From AWTP1-13 sp963840075 (GTDB taxonomy: Bacteria > Pseudomonadota > Alphaproteobacteria > Rhizobiales > Hyphomicrobiaceae): a stretch of DNA of 64,000 nucleotides. The stretch lies in NCBI GenBank assembly GCA_963840075.1, contig CAWIXS010000001.1:62001-126000 (forward strand), given 5' to 3'. The position numbers were made by a program, and so were the translations under genes. The notes under the pieces were generated by a model. The model saw only the letters and a list, made by a program, of their open reading frames with translations. It ran no database searches and was not told the origin of the DNA. Position 1 is the stretch's first letter. The number at the start of each line of letters is the position of its first letter. Shown piece by piece: positions 32,900 to 41,414 of the stretch.

Positions 32900-33595
32900 T
32901 CAGTTGGAAGCCGCACGGATGAGGCGCTTGGCGTCCTCGCTGTCCCACTCGGCGGGACCGAGCAGGCGGCCGATCTCGCGGCCGTTGGCGTCGATCAGCA
33001 GGGTCGCGGGCAGGCCTACGGCGCCGAGCTGCGATGTCGTGCGCAGCGTCGTGTCGACGTAGACCGCGAGCTTGCCGGCCTTGGTGTCGTCCAAGAACGC
33101 CTGCGCGCTGGCGATTCCCTTGCGGTCGACGCTGATGGCCACCACCTCGAATTTGTCGGAGCCCAGCGCCTGCTGCAGCCGGTCGAGGGCCGGCATTTCC
33201 TTGCGGCAGGGCACGCACCAGGTCGCCCACAGGTTGAGGAGCACCACCTTGCCGCGCCAGTCGGCGAGCGTGCGCTCCTTGCCCTGCCCATCCTGGAATT
33301 TGATCTCCGGCAGCGCCTCCGGCTCCTTGCGGAAGACGAACGCTGCCATGTGGCCCTGGCTCAAGGCGTTGATCCCCGGCCCTTTCGGGAGGATCTCGGC
33401 AGCGGCCGGCGGCACCGGGTGGATGGCAGGAGCAGCGTTGTCAGGCCTGCCGAGGGTCACGTATACCGCTGCAAACCCCACGACCGCGGCAACCGCTGCC
33501 GTGGCCAGGGAAACGGCCGCTATCCGCGCTGAGCCAGGCTTCAGACCCGCTGTCGACCCGCTGTCGGCATGTGCTGTGCGCCCGCATTGCTGCAA
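32900..33595 (-). CDS. tlpA: TlpA-like thiol:disulfide oxidoreductase
   Basis: A membrane-anchored periplasmic thioredoxin-fold reductant, needed for cytochrome oxidase maturation in rhizobia. The 231-residue product has an N-terminal helix ('AAVSLATAAVAAVVGFAAVY', about 26-45) and a thioredoxin domain with active site 'WATWCVPCRKEMPALDRL' near 123-140 and the cis-Pro 'VGLPATLLID' near 193. The only in-frame start near the helix is a TTG at 33595, 17 bases from the divergent argH start, so the start is uncertain. tlpA divergent to argH is a conserved alphaproteobacterial arrangement. Confidence 0.92.
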   Translation of the reverse strand: MQQCGRTAHADSGSTAGLKPGSARIAAVSLATAAVAAVVGFAAVYVTLGRPDNAAPAIHPVPPAAAEILPKGPGINALSQGHMAAFVFRKEPEALPEIKFQDGQGKERTLADWRGKVVLLNLWATWCVPCRKEMPALDRLQQALGSDKFEVVAISVDRKGIASAQAFLDDTKAGKLAVYVDTTLRTTSQLGAVGLPATLLIDANGREIGRLLGPAEWDSEDAKRLIRAASN

Positions 33596-33612
33596 CGTCA
33601 GGTAGGTGCCTC

Positions 33613-35022
33613 GTGACCGACAAATCCGCCAACAAGATGTGGGGCGGCCGCTTCAAGATGTCGCCGGCCGAGGTCATGCAGGAGATAAACGCCTCGGTCG
33701 GCTTCGACAAGGCCCTGGCGCCGCAGGATATCCGCGCCTCCAAGGCGCACGCGGCCATGCTCGGCGAGCAGGGCATCATCTCCAAGGAGGATGCGCGCAA
33801 GATCGCCGCCGGGCTCGGCCGCGTGATGGCCGAGATCGAGCGCGGCGAGCTGCCCTTCACCGCCGCCCTCGAGGACGTGCACATGAACGTCGAGAGCCGG
33901 CTCAGGGAGCTGATCGGCGAGCCGGCTTCCCGGCTGCACACCGCCCGCTCGCGCAACGACCAGGTGGCGACCGACTTCAGGCTCTACGTGCGCGACTGGA
34001 TCGACGGCGCCGATGCCGCGTTCGCGGCGCTGCAGCTGGCGCTGGCGCGCAAGGCGGAGCAGCACGCCGACCTCATCATGCCGGGCTTCACGCATCTGCA
34101 ACCGGCGCAGCCCGTCACCTTCGGCCATCACCTCCTCGCCTATGTGGAGATGCTGGCGCGCGACCGGGGCCGGCTCGGCGATGCGCGCGCACGGCTCAAC
34201 GAGTGCCCGCTCGGCGCCGCTGCGCTGGCTGGGACCTCGTTTCCGATCGACCGGCACAAGACGTCGGAGGCCCTGGGCTTTGCCCGGCCCTGCGCCAACT
34301 CGCTCGATGCCGTGTCCGACCGCGACTTCGCGTTGGAGACGCTGGCCGCCGCCGCGATTGCCGCCATGCATCTGTCGCGCCTCGCCGACGAGATCGTGCT
34401 GTGGGTGACGCCGCAGTTCGGCTTCGTGCGCCTCTCCGACCGCTTCACCACCGGCTCGTCGATCATGCCGCAGAAGCGCAATCCGGATGCCGCGGAGCTG
34501 GCGCGCGCCAAGGTCGGGCGCATCGCCGGCGCGTTCCAGTGCCTGCTGATGGTGATGAAAGGCCTCCCGCTCGCCTACGCCAAGGACATGCAGGAGGACA
34601 AGGAGCCCGCCTTCGACGCCCTGGCGAGCCTGCGGCTGGCGCTGGCGGCCATGACCGGGATGGCGGAGGACATGGAGCCCGACGGAGAGGCCATGCGCCG
34701 CGCCGCAGCCTCCGGCTTCTCCACCGCCACCGACCTCGCGGATTGGCTGGTGCGCGTCCTGGGCCTGCCGTTCCGGGAGGCGCACCACATCACCGGCCGT
34801 ATCGTCGCCGCGGCCGAGGCCGGAGGCGTGGGGCTCGACGAGCTGCCGCTGGCGGTCATGCAGAAGGCGGAGCCGCGCATCACGGAGGCGGTCTTTTCCG
34901 TGCTTTCGGTGGAGAGCTCGGTCAGGAGCCGCTCCAGCTATGGTGGAACGGCGCCACAGAACGTGCGCAAAATGGCCAGGGCCTGGATAAAGCGGTTGGA
35001 AAAGCAAGGCGGAAAGGACTAG
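33613..35022 (+). CDS. argH: Argininosuccinate lyase ArgH
   Basis: Splits argininosuccinate to arginine and fumarate, the last step of arginine synthesis. From a GTG at 33613 (AGGTAGG upstream) it is 469 residues. Motifs of the fumarase/aspartase superfamily are 'MWGGRFKMSPAEVM' near the start, 'EDVHMNVESRLRELIG' near 80-95, 'LHTARSRNDQVATDFRLYVR' near 103-122, 'GFTHLQPAQPVTFGHHLLAY' near 152-171 with the catalytic His, and the signature 'GSSIMPQKRNPDAAEL' near 272-287. Longer in-frame starts would overlap tlpA. Confidence 0.97.
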   Translation: MTDKSANKMWGGRFKMSPAEVMQEINASVGFDKALAPQDIRASKAHAAMLGEQGIISKEDARKIAAGLGRVMAEIERGELPFTAALEDVHMNVESRLRELIGEPASRLHTARSRNDQVATDFRLYVRDWIDGADAAFAALQLALARKAEQHADLIMPGFTHLQPAQPVTFGHHLLAYVEMLARDRGRLGDARARLNECPLGAAALAGTSFPIDRHKTSEALGFARPCANSLDAVSDRDFALETLAAAAIAAMHLSRLADEIVLWVTPQFGFVRLSDRFTTGSSIMPQKRNPDAAELARAKVGRIAGAFQCLLMVMKGLPLAYAKDMQEDKEPAFDALASLRLALAAMTGMAEDMEPDGEAMRRAAASGFSTATDLADWLVRVLGLPFREAHHITGRIVAAAEAGGVGLDELPLAVMQKAEPRITEAVFSVLSVESSVRSRSSYGGTAPQNVRKMARAWIKRLEKQGGKD

Positions 35023-35110
35023 AAGTGCCAGTGTTGGCCGTCAAAGTCCTTCTTGACTCGTGGCCAGCCGTGCAACTGCGAACCGTGAACAAGGTTCACG
35101 TACAGGGTTC

Positions 35111-35305
35111 ATGGGCTCGATGATCAAGCGTCCAGCGCTGTGCGTCGCGATGGCCTTGACGGCGCTGGGGGTGCTCAGCACTGCGGGGTGTGGTGTGCGC
35201 GGGCCGCTCGAGACGCCGCCCAAGCAGGCCAGCGACGTGCCCCCGCCCAAGCCGGGCGAGCCCCCGCCCCACCGGCCGTCGATCCTCGACCCGCTGATTC
35301 GCTGA
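35111..35305 (+). CDS. lptM: Small lipoprotein LptM-like
   Basis: A 64-residue lipoprotein: hydrophobic leader 'PALCVAMALTALGVLSTAGC' with lipobox 'LSTAGC', then the family's 'GVRGPLETPP' and a Pro-rich tail. LptM (formerly YifL) helps maturation of the LptD translocon in E. coli; the alphaproteobacterial version sits between argH and lysA, as here. An ATG at 35120 is an equally possible start. Confidence 0.85.
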   Translation: MGSMIKRPALCVAMALTALGVLSTAGCGVRGPLETPPKQASDVPPPKPGEPPPHRPSILDPLIR

Positions 35306-35314
35306 CGGGCTTAC

Positions 35315-36583
35315 ATGCATCATTTCGCGTACCGCGGTGGCGTTCTCCACGCCGAGGACGTGAGCCTCTCTTCGCTCGCCGCTGAGGCAGGCACCCCCTT
35401 CTATTGCTACGCCACCGCGACGCTGGAGCGGCACTATCGCGTGCTGCAGCGGGCGTTCGCGGGGCTCGACACCCTCATCTGCTATGCGCTGAAGGCCAAC
35501 TCCAATCAGGCCGTGATCGCGACCCTGGCGCGGCTGGGCGCCGGCATGGACGTGGTCTCGGAAGGCGAGCTGCGGCGCGCGCTGGCGGCCGGCGTGCCGG
35601 CGGACCGCATCATTTGTGCGGGCGTCGGCAAGACGCGCGCGGAGATGGCCTTCGCGCTGCGGGAGGGCATCCGGGGCTTCAACGTGGAGTCGGAGCCGGA
35701 GCTGGAGGCCTGAGCGAGGTCGCCGCGGGGCTCGGCCGCACCGCGCGCATCGCGCTGCAGGATCAACCCCGACGTCGATGCCAAGACGCACGCCAAGATC
35801 GCCACCGGCAGGGCCGAGAACAAGTTCGGCGTGCCCTACGAGGATGCGCTGCGCCTCTGTGCCAAGGCGGCCGGGCTGCCCGGGCTCGCCGTCACCGGCA
35901 TCCACATGCACATCGGCAGCCAGATCACCGATCTGCAGCCTTTCCGCAATGCCTTCACGCTCATGCGCGAGCTGGTGGTCGCCCTGCGTGCCGACGGCCA
36001 CGAGCTTCAACATCTCGACCTCGGCGGCGGCCTCGGCGTGCCCTATCACAGCTCCGACGACAGCCTGCCCTCGCCCGCGGATTACGCCGCCGTGGTGCGG
36101 GAGACGCTCGGCGACCTCGGGCTCGCATTCGTGCTCGAGCCCGGCCGCATGATCGTCGCCAACGCCGGCGTGCTGGTGGCGCGCGTGATCTATGCCAAGA
36201 CCGGGCGCGACAAGACCTTCACCGTCGTCGACGCCGCCATGAACGACCTCATCCGGCCCACGCTCTACGAGGCCGAGCACGAGATCTGGCCGGTGCGCAA
36301 GCCGGCCGGCCGCAGGCCGCCGCTGCTGCAGGACGTGGTGGGCCCCGTGTGCGAGACCGGCGACTACCTGGCGCTCAACCGCCGGCTGCCGCCGCTCGCC
36401 GCCGGCGACCTCATCGCCTTCATGACCGCCGGCGCCTACGGCGCGGCCATGTCCTCGACCTACAACTCGCGCCTCCTGGTCCCCGAGGTGCTGGTCAAGG
36501 GCGGCGCCTGGGCCATCGTCCGCCCGCGCCAGACCTACGCCGACCTCATCGGCCTCGACCGGTTGCCGCAGTGGCTGGGCTGA
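35315..36583 (+). pseudogene. lysA: Diaminopimelate decarboxylase lysA with two compensating indels
   Basis: PLP enzyme (fold III) that makes lysine from meso-diaminopimelate. Residues 1-132 are normal ('TPFYCYATATLERHYRVLQR', PLP lysine in 'ICYALKANSNQAVI' near 58). At 35711-35713 a TGA stops this frame. A base appears lost near 35710 and a base gained near 35759, since the sequence between fits in the +1 frame ('LSEVAAGLGRTARIAL') and the original frame then resumes with 'INPDVDAKTHAKIATGRAEN' and runs to 36583 with 'GIHMHIGSQITDL', 'LDLGGGLGVPY' and 'GPVCETGDYLALNRRLP'. If both indels are errors the protein is a normal 420 residues. Otherwise the gene is dead, which would make lysine synthesis depend on another copy. 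Confidence 0.9.
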
Positions 36584-36595
36584 CAAGAACGCAAA

Positions 36596-37045
36596 GTGAC
36601 CGCGTATCCCGTCACATTGACTCCCGACGACAACGGAACGTTCCTGGTCACGTCTGCCGATTTCCCGGAGCTGACAAGCTTCGGGGATACAATTGCGGAG
36701 TCGCTGGAGCGTGCGCGGGGCGCGCTGCTGGAAGCGATCGAGGCGCGTATCCATGATGGGGAGCCGGTTCCGCGGCCGTCGATGGGTAAGCATCTGGTAG
36801 TGTTGCCGGCGCAGGCGGCGATCAAGGTCCGCCTTTATCAGGCCCTGCAATCGGAGGGGGTCAGGAAGGCTGAGCTCGCCAAGCGGATGAAAATCCCGCG
36901 CCAGGAGGTGGACCGCATTCTCGACCTGAACCACGGGACCGCGCTGGCCAAAATAGAGCTTGCGTTCGCGGCCTTGGGCAAGGAGTTGACCGTCGACGTC
37001 ATTCCGCATGCCAGACGGCGCAAGCGCGCCGACTTGCGCCATTGA
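36596..37045 (+). CDS. HicB-family antitoxin-like protein, no HicA beside it
   Basis: A 149-residue protein from a GTG at 36596. It has an N-terminal HicB domain ('YPVTLTPDDNGTFLVTSADF', 'TIAESLERARGALLEAIEAR') and a C-terminal helix-turn-helix ('KAELAKRMKIPRQEVDRILD'). HicB proteins neutralise HicA mRNA interferases and repress their own operon. No HicA-sized ORF with a dsRBD-like fold lies upstream (lysA ends 12 bases before) or downstream (55 bases to convergent asd). It may be a solitary regulator. Confidence 0.85.
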   Translation: MTAYPVTLTPDDNGTFLVTSADFPELTSFGDTIAESLERARGALLEAIEARIHDGEPVPRPSMGKHLVVLPAQAAIKVRLYQALQSEGVRKAELAKRMKIPRQEVDRILDLNHGTALAKIELAFAALGKELTVDVIPHARRRKRADLRH

Positions 37046-37062
37046 TTTGCCTGGGGAGCCAT

Positions 37063-37089
37063 GGTGTCAGACCCGGAGGGTCTGACACC
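37063..37089. repeat. GTCAGACCC palindrome, copy 3
   Basis: Perfect 12-nt arms GGTGTCAGACCC/GGGTCTGACACC around GGA, 17 bases after the HicB stop and 11 bases before the asd stop, between convergent genes. It fills most of the 55-base gap. Confidence 0.85.
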
Positions 37090-37100
37090 GCTCGACACCG

Positions 37101-38132
37101 CTACGCCGCCTTCTTCAGCAGCTTGCGGTTGACCAGGAGCTCGGCGATCTGCACGGCGTTGAGGGCGGCGCCCTTGCGCAGGTTGTCGGCCACCACCCAC
37201 AGGGAGAGGCCGTTCTCCACCGTGGCGTCGTCGCGGATGCGGCTGATGTAGGTGGCGTCCTCGCCCGCCGCCTCCATGGGCGTGATGTAGCCGTCGGGCT
37301 CGTGCTTGTCGATCACGAGGCAGCCCGGCGCCTCGCGCAGGATCTCACGCGCCTCGTCCGCCGAGAGCGGCAGCTCGAGCTCGATGTTCACCGCCTCGGA
37401 GTGGCCGACGAACACCGGCACGCGCACGCACGTCGCCGTCACCTTGATCTTGGGATCGAGGATCTTCTTGGTCTCGGCCATCAGCTTCCATTCCTCGTTG
37501 GTGTAGCCGTCCTCCATGAAGGTGCCGATGTAGGGAATGCAGTTGAAGGCGATCTCCTTGGGGAACTTGTTGGGCTCGCGATCCTCGTTGCCGGGGACGT
37601 ACTTGTCCCTGGTGCGCGTCCACAGCTCGTCCATCGCCTCCTTGCCGCCGCCGGACACGGATTGATAGGTGGCGACCACCACGCGCTTGATGGTGGCGCG
37701 GTCGTGCAGGGGCTTGAGCGCCACCACCATCTGCGCGGTCGAGCAGTTGGGGTTGGCGATGATGTTCTTCCTGGTGTAGCCCGCCACCGCGTCGGCGTTG
37801 ACCTCGGGCACGATCAGCGGCACGTCCTGGTCGTAGCGCCAGGCCGAGGAGTTGTCGATCACGACGCAGCCTTTGGCGGCAATGCGCGGCGACCACTCCT
37901 TGGAGACGGCGCCGCCCGCCGACATCAGGCAGAAGTCGACCGTGGAGAAATCGAACTGCTCGATGTCCTTGCACCTCAGAGTCCGCTCGCCGAACGAGAC
38001 CTCGACTCCGACGGAGCGGCGCGAGGCGAGCGCATGCACCTCATTGACCGGGAACTGGCGCTCGTCCAGGATCGACAGCATCTCCCGGCCGACGTTGCCC
38101 GTGGCGCCGACGACGGCGACGTTGTAGCTCAT
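37101..38132 (-). CDS. asd: Aspartate-semialdehyde dehydrogenase
   Basis: Reduces aspartyl phosphate to aspartate semialdehyde, the branch point for lysine/DAP, threonine and methionine. The 343-residue protein opens with 'YNVAVVGATGNVGREMLSIL', has 'SAGGAVSKEWSPRIAAKGCV' near 72-91, the catalytic Cys in 'IANPNCSTAQMVVALKPLHD' near 125-145 and the His-containing 'RVPVFVGHSEAVNIELELP' near 240. Length is standard. It completes a local group of lysine/methionine genes (lysA, metZ) that are not co-transcribed. Confidence 0.97.
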   Translation of the reverse strand: MSYNVAVVGATGNVGREMLSILDERQFPVNEVHALASRRSVGVEVSFGERTLRCKDIEQFDFSTVDFCLMSAGGAVSKEWSPRIAAKGCVVIDNSSAWRYDQDVPLIVPEVNADAVAGYTRKNIIANPNCSTAQMVVALKPLHDRATIKRVVVATYQSVSGGGKEAMDELWTRTRDKYVPGNEDREPNKFPKEIAFNCIPYIGTFMEDGYTNEEWKLMAETKKILDPKIKVTATCVRVPVFVGHSEAVNIELELPLSADEAREILREAPGCLVIDKHEPDGYITPMEAAGEDATYISRIRDDATVENGLSLWVVADNLRKGAALNAVQIAELLVNRKLLKKAA

Positions 38133-38312
38133 GTCCTGTTTTCCGTAAGTTGTGCGCCCGAGGCGACCAGCCGTTGGGCCGCGCTTTTACTCGCAGACGC
38201 GCCGGCTGTCCATTGCGGCGCCGGCCTCGATGCGCGCCCGTCCCGCGTCAGCCACAATGGCGCCCTATCGAGATCGGACTCGCGGCAGACTTGCCCGACG
38301 GAGACGCAGCCA

Positions 38313-38795
38313 ATGGCGCATTTTGCACGCAGGATGGCCCTTGTGACGCTCGGCGCAGGCGCCGCCAGCGCCGCGTTGGCGCCGCCGGCCGCGAGCGCAG
38401 CCCGCGACTGGATGAGCGAGGGCGCCATGCGCGGCGCCTTCATCGGCAAGACGCTCGACGGCCAGTACGTGAACGGCGAGAGGTGGACCGAGGCCTACAC
38501 GGAGGACGGCCGCCTCGACTACCGGGAGAGCGTGCGCAAGGGGCTCGGCTACTGGTTCTTCCGCGGCCGTGTGTTCTGCACGTTCTACGATCCGGGCCAC
38601 GGGCTCAACGGCGGCTGCTTCAACGCGCTGCAGCCGAGCAGCAACTGCTACGAGTTCTATTTCGCCGGCGTGAACGAGCGCGACGCCGACAAGGAAAGCT
38701 CCAAGGAAACTTCCCCTGGCCCGCTCGGCAGCTGGGTGGCGCGCGCCTGGCGCAGGGGCGAGCCGTCGACCTGCGAGTCGAGGCCAATCGCCTAG
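38313..38795 (+). CDS. Secreted Trp/Cys protein, tandem family member 1
   Basis: I do not know a name for this family. The 160-residue product has a signal peptide with paired Arg before the hydrophobic core ('ARRMALVTLGAGAASAALAP'), possibly Tat-type but not a full Tat motif. The mature part carries marks shared with the next two genes: 'WMSEGAMRGAFIGKTLDGQY', 'YWFFRGRVFCTFYDPG', 'SSNCYEFYF' and 'ARAWRRGEPSTCESRPI'. Four Cys are placed as two likely disulfides. A 'pattern of a charged surface after W-M-(S/T)-E' is seen in all three. The periplasmic or secreted role is unknown. Confidence 0.75.
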   Translation: MAHFARRMALVTLGAGAASAALAPPAASAARDWMSEGAMRGAFIGKTLDGQYVNGERWTEAYTEDGRLDYRESVRKGLGYWFFRGRVFCTFYDPGHGLNGGCFNALQPSSNCYEFYFAGVNERDADKESSKETSPGPLGSWVARAWRRGEPSTCESRPIA

Positions 38796-38851
38796 GTGCG
38801 GGCATGTGGTGCGTTGTGGTCGGGTCGAGTTTGCGAGGTGAGGTTTCGAGG

Positions 38852-39316
38852 GTGCGCCGCTTCTTCTCGCTCTGCTTCCTCCTCGTTGCCTGCACGCTGC
38901 TCGGGGCGTCGCGGCTGGCCTCGGCCGAGGCTCCCTGGATGACCGAGGAAGCCATGCGCGCCGACTTCACCGGCGAGACCCTGCAGGGCTACTACCATGA
39001 CGGACGCACCTGGATCGCCTCCTATGCAGGCAGCGGTCGGTACGAGGTGCGCGAGAGGGAGAAGCACGCCGTCGGCAGCTGGTATTTCCGCGGCCGGGCG
39101 TTCTGCTTTCTCTACGGCGCGCCGCACTGGCCGCTGCAGGAGCGCTGCGGCGCAGTGAACAAGCTCAGTGCCAACTGCTACCAGTTCCACAGGGTCTATC
39201 CCAGCACGGGCGAGGAGCTCCTGCGCGAGGGGGACTTCCGGCCGGCCGTGCCATGGGTCTCGCGCGGCTGGCGCCAGAGGGAGCCATCCACCTGCGAGGA
39301 GCGGCCGATTGTCTAG
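38852..39316 (+). CDS. Secreted Trp/Cys protein, tandem family member 2
   Basis: A 154-residue paralogue of the genes on either side. It starts at a GTG (38852) with GAGGTGAGG upstream, giving the signal peptide 'RRFFSLCFLLVACTLLGASR'. Shared motifs are 'WMTEEAMRADFTGETLQGYY', 'GSWYFRGRAFCFLYGAPHWP', 'LSANCYQFHRVYP' and 'SRGWRQREPSTCEERPIV'. It resembles member 3 more than member 1. An ATG at 38804 is in frame but lacks a good ribosome site. 56 bases separate it from member 1. Confidence 0.75.
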   Translation: MRRFFSLCFLLVACTLLGASRLASAEAPWMTEEAMRADFTGETLQGYYHDGRTWIASYAGSGRYEVREREKHAVGSWYFRGRAFCFLYGAPHWPLQERCGAVNKLSANCYQFHRVYPSTGEELLREGDFRPAVPWVSRGWRQREPSTCEERPIV

Positions 39317-39371
39317 GCGGGTTGCGTGGGGGTGCCGCGCCGGGCGGCGCGGGCTTGGGTGGGGTTCGAGC

Positions 39372-39833
39372 TTGCGGCGCTGCTCTTGGTGCATCCTGGC
39401 CTGGGCATTGCTGGCGGAGCTGCCGCTGGCCACAGCCGAGAGTCCCGAGATGTCCTGGATGAGCGAGGAGGCCATGCGCGCCGACTTCGTCGGCAATACG
39501 CTGCGCGGCTACTATCGCGACGGAGGGCCCTGGACGGCCTCGTACGGCGGCGGCGGGCGCTACGAAGTGCGCGAGGGGGAGCTGCGCGCCGCGGGCAGCT
39601 GGTACTTCCGCGGCCGGGCGTTCTGCTTTCTCTACGGTCCGCCGGCCTGGGCGCTGGAGGAGCGCTGCATCGCCACCGTCAAGGTCGGCGCCAACTGCTA
39701 CGAGTTTCATCTGGTCTGGCCCGATGCGCGGGCGGCCGGCAACGGCAAGAGCTTCCGGCCGGAGCCGCGCTGGCATTCGCGCGGCTGGCGCTCAAAGGAG
39801 CCTTCCACCTGCGAGGCAACCCCGACCGTGTGA
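39372..39833 (+). CDS. Secreted Trp/Cys protein, tandem family member 3
   Basis: A 153-residue paralogue. The frame has no ATG or GTG at a sensible place; a TTG at 39372 after GGTGGGG gives the signal peptide 'RRCSWCILAWALLAELPLAT' and lines up with the member 2 start. Shared motifs are 'WMSEEAMRADFVGNTLRGYY', 'GSWYFRGRAFCFLYGPPAWA', 'GANCYEFHLVWP' and 'SRGWRSKEPSTCEATPTV'. The near identity of the FRGRAFCFLYG block with member 2 points to recent duplication. Confidence 0.72.
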   Translation: MRRCSWCILAWALLAELPLATAESPEMSWMSEEAMRADFVGNTLRGYYRDGGPWTASYGGGGRYEVREGELRAAGSWYFRGRAFCFLYGPPAWALEERCIATVKVGANCYEFHLVWPDARAAGNGKSFRPEPRWHSRGWRSKEPSTCEATPTV

Positions 39834-39938
39834 CGCGCGCAGGCCAGGGCGGCAAAGCCAGGAATCCGCTTGCGTTGCGCAGTCCATCTGGCGTTATTCG
39901 GCCAACTCCCCCATCCAAAACCCCAAGGGAACGAACGC

Positions 39939-41369
39939 ATGTACACCTCCCTCGAGCACTACATCGACGGCAACTGGGTGAAGCCCACGGGCTCCAAGTC
40001 CCAGGACGTCGTGAACCCGGCCACCAGCAAGCCGATCGGCCAGCTCGGGCATGTCTCCAGGGGCGACCTCGACAAGGCGCTGGCGGCGGCCGACAAGGGC
40101 TTCAAGCAGTGGCGCAAGGTGTCGGCGTTCGAGCGCGGCAAGATCTTGCGCAAGGCCGCCGACCTCGTGCGCACCCGCACCGACGAGATCGCCAAGGTCC
40201 TCACCCTGGAGGAGGGCAAGACCCTGATGGAGGCGAAGGTCGAGGTCGCGAGCGCCGCCGACATCATCGACTGGTACGCGGGCGAGGGCCAGCGCGCCTA
40301 CGGCCGCATCATCCCGGCGCGCGCCGACGGCATCCGCAACCTGGTGATCCAGGAGCCGATCGGCGTGGTGGCCGGCTTCTCGCCCTGGAACTTCCCCGTC
40401 ACCCAGGCGGTGCGCAAGATCGCGGCGGCGCTGGCGGCGGGGTGCGCCATCATCATCAAGTGCCCCGAGGAGACGCCGGGCTCGCCGATCGGGCTCGTCA
40501 AGTGCTTCCACGACGCCGGCCTGCCCGCGGGCGTGCTCAACCTGGTCTACGGCGTGCCGGCCGAGATCTCCGAGTACCTCATTCCGCATCCCGTGGTGCG
40601 CAAGATCTCCTTCACGGGCTCCATCCCGGTCGGCAAGCACCTGAACGCGTTGGCGGCGAGCCACATGAAGCGCGCCACCATGGAGCTGGGCGGCCACTCG
40701 CCGGTGATGGTGTTCGACGACGCCGACGTGGAGGGCGCCGCCAAGATGATGGGCGCCTTCAAGTACCGCAATGCCGGGCAGGTGTGCATCTCGCCCACCC
40801 GCTTCTTCGTGCACGAGAAGGTCTACGACACGTTCGTGGGCAAGTTCGTCGAGATCGCCAAGAGGACCAAGGTCGGCGACGGCCTGGCGCCCGACTCGCG
40901 CATGGGGCCGCTCGCCAACCCGCGCCGCATCACCGCCATCGAGGCGTTCGTGGCCGATGCCCAGGAGAAGGGCGCCAAGGTCGAGGCGGGCGGCAAGCGC
41001 ATCGGCAACCAGGGCAACTTCTTCGAGCCCACGGTGCTGACCGAGGTGCCCGAGACCGCACGCATCATGAACGAGGAGCCGTTCGGCCCGGTCGCCGTGA
41101 TGCTGCGCTTCAAGGAGACCGACGAAATGCTGGAGCGCGCCAACAAGCTGCCCTACGGCCTCGCCAGCTACGCCTTCACCAAGGACGCCAGGACCGCGGG
41201 CAAGGTGGCGGACGCGATCGAGGCGGGCATGCTCACCATCAACCACATGGGCCTTGCTCTGCCGGAGACACCGTTCGGCGGCGTCAAGGACTCGGGCTTC
41301 GGCCACGAGGGCGGCCTGGAAGGCCTGCAGGTCTACCTGCAGACCAAGTTCGTGAGCCAGCTGGGCTAA
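39939..41369 (+). CDS. NAD(P)-dependent aldehyde dehydrogenase (succinate-semialdehyde-type)
   Basis: A 476-residue cytosolic aldehyde dehydrogenase from an ATG at 39939 (AAGGGA upstream). Landmarks are 'PIGVVAGFSPWNFPVTQAVR' near 140-160, 'FTGSIPVGKHL' near 222, the catalytic Glu in 'ATMELGGHSPVMVFDDADV' near 245-263, the catalytic Cys in 'NAGQVCISPTRFFVHEKVYD' near 276-295 and 'EEPFGPVAVMLRF' near 375. The sequence is closest to succinate-semialdehyde or lactaldehyde dehydrogenases, but the substrate cannot be fixed. It is not in an operon with a transaminase. Confidence 0.9.
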   Translation: MYTSLEHYIDGNWVKPTGSKSQDVVNPATSKPIGQLGHVSRGDLDKALAAADKGFKQWRKVSAFERGKILRKAADLVRTRTDEIAKVLTLEEGKTLMEAKVEVASAADIIDWYAGEGQRAYGRIIPARADGIRNLVIQEPIGVVAGFSPWNFPVTQAVRKIAAALAAGCAIIIKCPEETPGSPIGLVKCFHDAGLPAGVLNLVYGVPAEISEYLIPHPVVRKISFTGSIPVGKHLNALAASHMKRATMELGGHSPVMVFDDADVEGAAKMMGAFKYRNAGQVCISPTRFFVHEKVYDTFVGKFVEIAKRTKVGDGLAPDSRMGPLANPRRITAIEAFVADAQEKGAKVEAGGKRIGNQGNFFEPTVLTEVPETARIMNEEPFGPVAVMLRFKETDEMLERANKLPYGLASYAFTKDARTAGKVADAIEAGMLTINHMGLALPETPFGGVKDSGFGHEGGLEGLQVYLQTKFVSQLG

Positions 41370-41384
41370 GCCGGGTCAGGCGTC

Positions 41385-41411
41385 GGGGTCAGACCCTGCG
41401 GGTCTGACCCC
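41385..41411. repeat. GTCAGACCC palindrome, copy 4 (GGGGTC variant)
   Basis: 12-nt arms GGGGTCAGACCC/GGGTCTGACCCC around TGC. The third base of each arm differs from the main form (T to G and A to C), a compensated change that keeps the stem. It lies 15 bases after the aldehyde dehydrogenase stop and 3 bases before the GCGAATA hairpin. Confidence 0.82.
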
Positions 41412-41414
41412 TTT

